Assembly (NCBI RefSeq): GCF_017654505.1
Contig: NC_054552.1
Coordinates: forward strand, 33,080,597-33,144,596
Source of the DNA: Polyodon spathula
Taxonomy: Eukaryota > Chordata > Actinopteri > Acipenseriformes > Polyodontidae
DNA length: 64,000 nucleotides
Direction: 5' to 3'
Program-made: the position numbers and the translations under genes
Notes under the pieces: model-generated
The model's input: only the letters and a program-made list of their open reading frames with translations
Database searches by the model: none
Told to the model about the DNA's origin: nothing
In this document: positions 52,284 through 64,000 of the stretch, in pieces
Layout: every line of letters starts with the position of its first letter
Numbering within the stretch: the stretch's first letter is position 1

Positions 52284-54844
52284 TATTAGCTGGCCCAACT
52301 ATTAACCATCAGTATTTCCTTATAGAAGCCAGCGGGGGAGAAGGAGACCATTCTCAGTTTATTATAGACAGTTTTCTTTGTAACGAGACACTGAGGATGA
52401 ATGACAAAGAGGTTGCTGTTCAGAAGAGTGCTCGTCGGTGCCTAAGGCCTGTGGTTTCAATATCCAACACAGAAATAGTTTCCTTTATTTATACTCCCAG
52501 ACAATGTGTATGATGTGCAGTGTATAATGTTGAAATCCATAGAACTGCAGAAGCAGGGCTGGGAGCTATAGGGCATGGAACAACCTTTATAGATTTCACT
52601 CCCTGAAAGAATGGCAGGAATACTGTGGGAGCCAAAGGCAGAAAGTGCATGCATGAGATCAAAGATATGAATTGCTTTCCCAGTGCTGCAGTACAGGGCA
52701 CATTAATTTTGTTTAAATTCAGAACTATATCCTGCAGAGCTAATATATTGCTGCTTCAGCTCAATTTCCAAACAGCAAACGCTATGAATGATTGTGCAAG
52801 TCTTTGCCCTCAGTGGAAGGCAAATTAAACAAAAACTAATTTCTTAGAGGCGTTAGACAAGTCCTTCATTTATTTCAGTATTCTGGAGTTCTGTAGTTTA
52901 TTTGAGTGTAGCTGTGATGGATAGCTTCTGTTTATCAGATTAACTGTGACGGATTTTGTTCAGTGCTATGAAACATTTGGACAATTTGTGTCACATAGAG
53001 GAATCTGTTTTAACAACAGTTTACCCAATGAACCATATTTAGGCTAGCAGGGTTGGTAAGAAGTCTTTCACCTGCATGAATTCTTCAGTTGTTAACTATG
53101 GGAATGGTTGAAGACAAGCTGAGGATTGTTTGGGTCTAAAGTTAACTTGAGTAACTTCCACTTTGATTATTTTTTATAATGTAGTTTTCCAGCAATGGGA
53201 TTTTGATTTATTTTAGGGTATGTAACCCTGTTCAAGGTTCCAGTAGTAAATGTGGTGGTACAAGTGGGATACCTAATCAGAGCCTAGATAGAGATTGTAA
53301 ACTGAATGAAGCTGGGAAATGGCTTTGCCTCTTGGGCAGGGGGTTATATCCCCTTACAAACAGTTTCTCTATTTTAACTTCTTGCAGTATCTACTGCTAA
53401 CCTAATACCAATAAATGTATATAATATTCACGTGGAGTAAATTCCGAAACGACGGTCAGTGTTTTATTTTAATATATATCTTATCTAAACTGAATAACTT
53501 ACTTTTTACACAAACATTAATTTCCTAAATGCTTTTAACCAGCTGAAAAGTTAATTGAACTGGAGCCCAACATGCACAGACTTCTCTAGTATCCTTATTG
53601 TGACAGTCCCCATAATATGCACCTCAGTGATCCTGCAGTTTGTCAAGCAGGTGGATCTCCTTGCTCAGGTTGAGTGACCATCCTAGACACTTGGCAGTCT
53701 GCCCCGCAGAAACCCCTGCATTGATCCTGGGTGTCTTCCAAATCATTGACTTCCTGGCGCCCTCTCTCTGGGAGTGAGCTTCTCAATCAATGTCCTAACC
53801 GTCCAGGTTCTGGCCACTAACCGTTCATCCTCAACCATCGACTGATGTCTTGGGATGAAAATGACATCTGTACCCAGCTGACTGCATTTCAGCAGCAGGG
53901 GTTGAAAATGATTCTATAGCTAATTGTATAGTCTGGGAAAAGAAAGAACAAGGTTTCTTAAATAATAGCAACATGTTCACCTTTAAAGAAATGAGAGTTT
54001 ATTAAAAGACTGGAGTAAACACTTTGAAACTATGGCCCCCCCACAGGCAAGAGCTGTACTGTATGCACTCTTGTGTTTTAATTAAAATACTGACGGCGAC
54101 ATCTTCCCCCAATTAAATCAAACTATATAGGAGTGCTGAACAAATTAACTTCAAACAGAATGGCTTCCAGAAATGCTGCTAACATCTTCAGAAGCAACAC
54201 TCTGCTAATATCAGCATGGGGAAAGAGGTTCACAATTCATTTCAATTGGAACGCAGCAGACTAAATCTTTCTAAATATTTGGAAGATATTGCAATGAACG
54301 GTGCTTCCTCCAGGAAAAACAAAGCTTAGAGGAATGGAATCTTTTCTTTGCTTTAGCAATCGACCCTTGATGTTGTAGCCTGGCGAAACTAGTTTCTTAA
54401 GTGAAACAATTCATGGGTAGATTTTCTTCATAAATACTGGGGCATCTTTACCTCTTGCAATTGTACATCTTGGCACTATTTCATCCCTGTTATTCCCAGC
54501 ACAACCCTTTGTGCATTGATCAATAAAACAAGTTGTGTTTACCCATCATCATTTCCCAGTTTGTGTCCGAATAATGTGAACGGGTTAAAAATAGAAAGAC
54601 ACTGACTTTTCAGTCTCTTAAAGAGTAAGAGAAGTGAGGATTCCAAAAAATACAGCGTTCCACCTCCCCACGTGTTGCTACAACTGTTTAAGTAAAATAT
54701 GTGTCATTTTTCTTTTCATTGTTAACATCCTGGCAACTTTTTACACTTACAACTTTAAAGCCTGTTTCAAAGCTCTTTTCAAAATTGCCGCTCTAGTGCA
54801 CTGGGGTTTGAGAGTTATCCTCAAAATCACTACAGGAAGAGCAA

Positions 54845-54847
<3 letters not shown>

Positions 54848-54875
<28 letters not shown>
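54848..54875. repeat. A28 homopolymer
   Basis: An uninterrupted A run, possibly an old retroposon tail. No element body was recognised upstream. Confidence 0.92.
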
Positions 54876-55208
54876 CACATAGCAAGTTTCTGTTCCGTAC
54901 CACATCATGGATCATTGTTGCTGTGTTACCTGTTTGACAATGTGGGCAATACTCCTAACTGTCTGTCTGTATTCCTCACTTTTCCATGTGCAGTGCAGGT
55001 GTCGGTCATGGTGTTTTGCTGGGAATTAATTGTGTGTTAGAATGAACAGTACTTGTTATAAATTTTGTTCAGGTGGTCCCTTGGTTTTAATGTAACAGCC
55101 ACCAGAATGAAGCTTGTTGCTGTTTCGTGCAAACAAACGTGAAAAAGTGTTAAAATAAAAATAATAATAATTCCCAATTTATTTGTTCAACATGTAATAT
55201 AATGATGC

Positions 55209-55226
55209 TTTTTTTTTTTTTTTTTT
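55209..55226. repeat. T18 homopolymer
   Basis: An uninterrupted T run with no associated element recognised. Confidence 0.9.
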
Positions 55227-55836
55227 GCTAACCTGTTAATTAGACAGTCACGTCTGATGCAAAGGGAACGAATGTGCATTTGGCAGATGTCACAAGGCAA
55301 TATCTGCTGGAAAGTGCAGTGACCTGTACAGTCAATTTTTGCAGAGGGCTAGTAAGCAGACATGTCTCTGTATATTGTGGAAATGTTTTGAAAGGCACGC
55401 TCTAAAGTGACACCCTGAACGCTTGTCGAGAGCCCCAAGATGCGATTCTAATCTGGGAAGGTCAGACAACTGGAGCGGCTAATGCCAGCGCTGAGCCTGA
55501 AAGCCCCCTTTACTGCAGCTTGCCTCTTGTCTTGCTTTTCCTTTTAATTCAATGTTTAGCTAGCCTTCATTCTTTCTTTCTTTTTCATAATGTACTGAAA
55601 TTGGAAAATGTTGACGTGGCAGACACACGGTCATAGCCACTGGACAGTCTACTGGACAGCAGCAGTAACAGGAGTCATAGCCTAGCTAAGAGAAGAACAA
55701 TGAGAAATCCCATTAGATGAATCCCCTTTTAAATAAACACATTTGTGAAGTCATGCCAAGCCTATACTCATAGCCATTAACAAAATGTAATAAATAATAA
55801 CTTTTCAGCTTTCAAAATGAAGGCTTCATTTGAATT

Positions 55837-55870
55837 AAAAAAAAAAAAATAGATAGATAGATAGATAGAG
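55837..55870. repeat. A13 followed by (ATAG)5
   Basis: An A run leading into a GATA tetranucleotide microsatellite. Confidence 0.93.
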
Positions 55871-57094
55871 AGCTATTCGATTGGCAGTCAGGGGCTTAAT
55901 GTTTTGTAACATGCAGTATTAAGGAATATCCACGGGATGAGGTGGTCTGCAGCCTGGTTTACTTGCTCACATTAATCTGACGAGCAGGGGTGCCAGCTTT
56001 CAGTAATAATAAAAACAAAAAAAAAGAATTACAATTGCAATCTGGGTTTTTCTGTGGGTTTCCAAAGAAATAACCCATCTTTAATCACCGGCTACAGTAC
56101 CTTTCATCAACTCATTGTTGTGCTGTATTGTCCATGCTTGGTAGCAGGTGTGGGCTGATTGGTGACAGCACGGAGGCAGTTCCACAGAGACAGTTGACTG
56201 TGTAAAGCTGGTTACAGTCATGGGGGATCCAGGGATTGGCAACAACATCTTTGCATTAATTTCACTCTGAAGAAACAACACTGTTGAGTAGTTTGATATT
56301 GGTTTGGGTTCCTATTTTCTCTGGACAGGAAGTCACTGTCTAGTTTTCCATGTTGTGAAATCCTGTTTTACTTAAACCCTGGTGCAGGGTTACAGAGTTT
56401 CACTGAAAGGGACCCTCTGTTCAGCACAGAACTTAAGGGGACTTAATAGTTGCGGACCAACATGGAAGAGAGGGAAGCTTTATAGTGATGCGCAATCAGA
56501 GATGCTCCTAAGGTCCCACATGCAAGGCTCTTTGCGTATGGGGGGGGGGGATGTGCTGTGGATGTGCAGATACAACTTTATATAGCCTCTTACCGGATCA
56601 AAGTAATGTTATTTGGCTTTGTGAGATTCAATGCAAGGGCAATGCGTTAAAGCAATTAGTTATTTCAACAGGTGTTCATCCCGTTTCATAGCAAGTCTGG
56701 TCCGGAGGGATGTATCCAACGTACTGCATGTGTAAAAAAATGAATGCTGGTGCAGCAGTGATATTAGCTGTCACAATAGGTGCCAGTGAAGTTGAAATTA
56801 CAAAGCGCATCTGCTAAGTGAGCCAGTGAATAGAAGAGCAAGTATAATCATTTGAATGCAGGCTTTCTGGACGATGTTTAATTTCGAGTCATTCGTAATG
56901 CAGGGTACAGAATTGGGGAGAAGAATTGTGAAAGCTCTTTAAGATTCTCATGAGGACTGTAGAGAGCAGTGTGCCACGGGAGTGTTTGATACAGGCTGCT
57001 GGAGGTGAGCGCTGCAGATTTAGAAGTCTTTCCAAACGCCTGCTCACTGGTACTGATTTTTGTTTCTCTTTGATTTCTGCTAAATGCCTCTAAA

Positions 57095-57120
57095 CCCCCC
57101 CCCCCCCCTTTTTTTTTTTT
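57095..57120. repeat. C14T12 tract
   Basis: A homopyrimidine run of 26 bases with a clean C-to-T switch. Confidence 0.92.
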
Positions 57121-58664
57121 GCTCCCCAATGTGTGCCGCATCTGCTGCAGATATAACAATCTCATTGCCTAGCTAGGTTCAATTCTGAATTCTGCCTCTG
57201 CTTAGTCACTGAGAAACTCCTCTGATTGGGTTTGCTTGGTCTAGTTTTGGTTAGTTTGTATGTGGGCATGGTGGACAGTCCACCTTCTACTGTATTATTA
57301 CAGTGTTACCAGCTACCATCGTACACAATGATAATGCATTTCAGTACTACGAAAGTGAGGCTGCATGCCCAGGATTCTGTGAGTTTATTTCAGGGCAATA
57401 CACCAATCTTGTCTCCTAATGGAGACTAGTGTTTTCTCAGTACAGAATTAGAATGCAGATAAGCGCTAATACAGTACTGTGCAGGGACAATATAGCATTA
57501 TACTTTGTAATTAAAAGCTCTCAAGTAGCTAATGCTGGTTAATGTAAAAAAGTGTGTGGTTTAAACTTGGGAAACGTTCCTTATTCATAAAGCGTTATCT
57601 TTGCAGTGCTATTGTGAAGCTTCGGTTGTGGGTTCCTGTGGTGCAGCTGAAATGCAGAAGCGCTGCCCTGGCACTGTCGGACAGGGCATCTGTAAAAGGG
57701 AACATTGCTAGTCCCTCAAATTTATTCTGCTGCCAACTTGTATGCCAAGGAGAGAAAAAAAGCCCTCCAAGCTGACAATATCCAGGGAGGAAGGTGGAAG
57801 GCATACAGTATCTCAATAGTGCAGCTGGCTTGAGAGAAGCATATCAGCGTGCCTCCAGGGCAAACAAATTCAGCTGCAGGAAACGTGGGTTTTTGCGTGT
57901 GCAGATTGCCATTATTTTGATTTCCTCCTAATCCACGATTCTTCCTTCCTCTGCTGTTGAAACCTACAGATGGCTGTAATGTCTATATTAATATTTGATA
58001 GAAACCAAGGTACCACCGGGGATATTTGTAATATCAATCAGAGGTCTTCTTCACTCGGAATACAAGCGGTTTTACCCCTGTGTAGTTCCAGGCAGTACAG
58101 AAACACAGATTTAATTGCCCTTTTTGGACAGTATATGATACTCTTTACATAGTCTTGTCAGTTTTACATAAATGTTTTTGCCGCACGATCAATATAACAC
58201 ACAGTTTGAATCAGGCAGCAATTGATTTCATGGTATTGAAGTAATAATTATAAAAAATAACTACCTATAGTGCATTGGAATCAGTGCACAGGACTGGACT
58301 TGCATTGTGGAGAAACAAAAGCAAATACGTGTTTAAATAGCAAATATTAAACAGCAACGTGAGTAAAATGCATTGAGCCCAATTTTGCACTGTGATGTAA
58401 AGATAATTGTAGTTTAATAAGATGCTAAAAACACATTTTCTGTAATTAAACCGGATTCCTATTTTCCTTTTACTTCTAAACTTTTTCATATTGCCTTTCC
58501 CTTTAACTGGGATCTACAACTTCAGTGACAGAGGGGGGTAATAAAAGACCAGGCTGCTGTATTCAGAAACTTAATGTTGGGAACATGTTACTACCAGTAC
58601 TTACTGATGTCAAAATGGACCCGGGAACCAGCAGTCTGGGTGAAATCATGCTCCTGCCTCTTGA

Positions 58665-58883
<219 letters not shown>

Positions 58884-59070
58884 TGACTCGCATGAGGGGC
58901 GTCTTCTTGTTAAAACCCTAATAGCTGGAACTGCTTCACGGTTTTAAGTCTTATTTACAGTAGGCCTATTACAGCTGTTTGTACTTGCTGGGTTATCCTT
59001 ATGTAGCAAGCAGTGGAATTCAAACAGCAAAAATGATAAAAATCAGTGAAAACCTGACTTTGGTCTTGTG

Positions 59071-59106
59071 AGGTCATTACAGGTCATTGAAGGTCATTGA
59101 AGGGTA
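59071..59106 (+). promoter_or_regulatory. AGGTCA direct repeats with DR4 spacing (candidate nuclear-receptor element)
   Basis: Perfect AGGTCA hexamers start at 59071, 59081 and 59091, followed by a degraded AGGGTA at 59101. The 4-bp spacers are TTAC and TTGA. Four-base spacing is the arrangement preferred by thyroid hormone, LXR and CAR receptors with RXR. The perfect 10-bp period could also come from simple tandem duplication. It lies 224 bp into intron 2. Confidence 0.4.
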
Positions 59107-59239
59107 TTGTTTACCTACCCAGCTGGAGTGTTCAATATTCTAGTTGAAGCATGAATTCATTCTTCTAGTACTAGTAGTATTATTATATGTTGTTGTTTTA
59201 GGAAGTTGGTATCCATGGTATAATTTTGTTAAGTAACCT

Positions 59240-59251
59240 TGACTTTGACCT
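59240..59251 (-). promoter_or_regulatory. DR1-like site (candidate)
   Basis: The minus strand reads AGGTCAAAGTCA, close to the DR1 pattern AGGTCA-N-AGGTCA used by HNF4, PPAR/RXR and COUP-TF. It sits about 130 bp from the DR4 cluster. Only the motif supports it. Confidence 0.3.
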
Positions 59252-61020
59252 CCTCGCCAACATGGCTGACAACTGTTTTTTTTTTTTTTTTCACATTATC
59301 CAGCTTGCTTCAAAATGCTGAAACATACTGTGATAAAGTTACCACCATGGTAACACTGTAGCTATGTAGCCCCACAATGCAGACCCGTCACATTGTCATT
59401 AAAGATGCTTTGCTAAATCTAACCCTTTGAAATGAGCTTTCATCCTCCGAAAGGCAAAGTCCTTCACTTCTGTGCATCCGTGAACAAAGAAGGAACCAGG
59501 CAAGCTGCAATGCTGGCACTGCGAGACAGTGAGGTTCAGCAGAAAAGCACATTCATTCTTGTCAAAAGCAGACGTGATTCAGTTGCGACAGGCAGCCGGC
59601 CTCAAATGTAGAGCCATGGGCAGGGTCAGCGAGGAGGGAAATTGGTTTAGCCGGCATGCTAAGAGATGCAGACCGCCACTCATCTGATAAGGCTGCAGGT
59701 TTTCTTCCTTGTGGAGAAATGGCTTTTTAATCTTTCAGTTGCTCTGCAACAGCCTTCTTCATCACTTCATGTGGGAAAGGAAGCCAGCAGAATTGTAATG
59801 ACTCCACGGTGAACCACTCGAGTCGTAGCCGGGTACAGTGGATTTGAGTGTTGGGTCATTAAAAAAACCTTTTGCAGGTTAAGGTTGATGCAGAGGCTGC
59901 TCTCTGTGCTGGTCTGCTAAGGGAAGGTTTTACTCCCACACCCCTCAGTTAGTTAGTAAACTGGGCTCCACCTGATCCAGCAGTGGACAAAGATAGCCCT
60001 TCCAGTCCAGATCTTTGATCCAAACGTGCTCCGCGATACCTAACTGGATAAATAAACCAAACGAATGAATGCACCGTTTTTTTTTGTATGGAAGAAATTA
60101 TGACTATGAATAAAAATAATTACAAAGCTAATAAAATGTAACTAAATGATTAACATAATGACATAGAAATGGGCCAGTTAATCCTGTGTTTTGTGATACA
60201 TTTTCTACAGGGTCCCTTAGACCCTGATGGAGCAGAGATACGTAGGCACACTGTACAGTATGTGGAATGTAGTTCCACAGCTGAGCAATATGGGAACAGA
60301 CAGACGAAACGCTTTATCACAAGTGATATTTATTTTTTAATGGCTGATAACATGTCAGGAAATTACATTTGTACATGTTGTTTTAAAACACTGTCTTTGA
60401 TCCTAGCAGAAACAACCCCAGTGGGGAAAATACTGTGTGCTTACAGAAGAAAATAAAGAAATAATAAAAACACAGAATTCTGCCCGTTAGTCAGAGATAA
60501 CAAGACTGATATAATAAAACATGTGTGTTGTGCATTGCAGTTTGTCTGTGTGGTCTTCACTGTATTATTCATCATGTGCTCCTGAATGCTATCTACTAAA
60601 ACTTTGTGCTGGTTGAATGCTAATCTTGTGTGTCAATATTTAAATTAACACTGTTAGCACCCTAACAATAATCCGGCCGCAGTGAAAGTCGGAGCGCCTG
60701 TGTTTAATTTCACTTGCAGAAGGTATTTACACACTGCTGTGAAAGCACGAAATCATGTTGACTGTTCAGTAGCCAGTCATTGTATATTTAAACATCTGAA
60801 ATGCTTCTGAATGTGTTTTTTGGGTGAAAAGACCGTGCTATATTTTATAAACCAATTTCAATGACTACATGCAGCTGCAGGACGGTACAGTGTTTCACTT
60901 TGTTGAAATGTTTGAAGTGCTTTTGCCTTCACGAAGGATGGATGTGTCATGCTGACGTTTACTGTACATTTGCAAGAAATGCCTTCAGACTGACTGGTCA
61001 TCTTTGCTTTATCATTGCAG

Positions 61021-61063
61021 CATTGGTTGGAGTTTACAAAGTCAATTGCCAAACAAATGAAAT
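61021..61063 (+). CDS. frmd5: FRMD5 exon 3 of those visible, FERM F1 lobe
   Basis: This 43-bp exon starts in phase 0 directly after TTTATCATTGCAG and ends with one base of a split codon at T|GTAAGT. It encodes HWLEFTKSIAKQMK; the split Ser codon is completed by the next exon. HWLE is the standard continuation of the KQR end of the previous exon in FRMD-family FERM domains. Compared with human FRMD5 as remembered (HWLEFTKSVVKQLR), there are conservative changes in the SIAKQMK part, and KQMK also appears in FRMD3. The 43-bp length is not a multiple of three, so skipping the exon would shift the frame. It is too short to be found as an open frame, so recognition rests on the peptide match, phase and splice sites. 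Confidence 0.93.

Positions 61064-64000
<2,937 letters not shown>

Noticed and set aside
52202..52513. Lys/Arg-rich 103-codon open frame
   Set aside because: The basic segment is just the GAA/GGA purine repeat; nothing before or after resembles a known protein.

Overview
The window is vertebrate nuclear DNA holding the 5' part of one split protein-coding gene on the + strand. Four exons read as the start of the FERM domain of FRMD5. They are joined in frame by consensus GT/AG splice sites. The window opens inside the first visible exon (ends at 62). A very long intron of about 58.7 kb follows (63-58742), then exons at 58743-58847, 61021-61063 and 61764-61842. The sequence runs out inside the next intron. 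No other protein-coding gene or functional structured RNA gene could be supported. The many short open frames, including proline- and glycine-only frames over a C tract, look like chance or repeat readings.

The organism is most likely a fish. The peptide is very close to human FRMD5 as remembered. Dense (CA)n/(TA)n microsatellites, long minisatellites and degenerate tRNA-SINE-like pieces fit a ray-finned fish. The long intron and low density of intact transposons would suit a non-teleost such as a sturgeon, paddlefish, gar or bowfin. This is an inference. The 'a' or 'b' copy of frmd5 cannot be assigned.

Layout of intron 1: a (TG)n(TA)n microsatellite starts 21 bp after the exon 1 donor. A roughly 506-bp, almost pure C tract lies at 3863-4368, next to (CA)12. 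A 40-bp-unit minisatellite (about 22 copies) lies at 5275-6182. A small inverted-repeat element lies at 10821-11054, with a diverged relative at 36970-37043. A 46-bp-unit minisatellite (about 47 copies) lies at 11900-14073. Short tandem arrays of 92-bp and 31-bp units lie at 19795-20077 and 20394-20534. A strikingly G-depleted island between two T tracts lies at 25829-26438. Later come (GA)39, G34, (GT)30 and (TA)24 tracts. The remainder is ordinary-looking intronic DNA. Intron 2 contains three AGGTCA half-sites at exact 10-bp spacing (DR4 geometry), with a DR1-like site about 130 bp further on.

Functionally the exons build the ubiquitin-like F1 lobe of a membrane-cytoskeleton adaptor and the beginning of F2. 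Everything else is intronic and can act only through splicing, chromatin or enhancer effects, if at all. No convincing new biological system was found. The best leads are the UG repeat beside the exon 1 donor, the DR4/DR1 cluster, the G-depleted island and the giant C tract. The last two could be assembly or base-calling artefacts.
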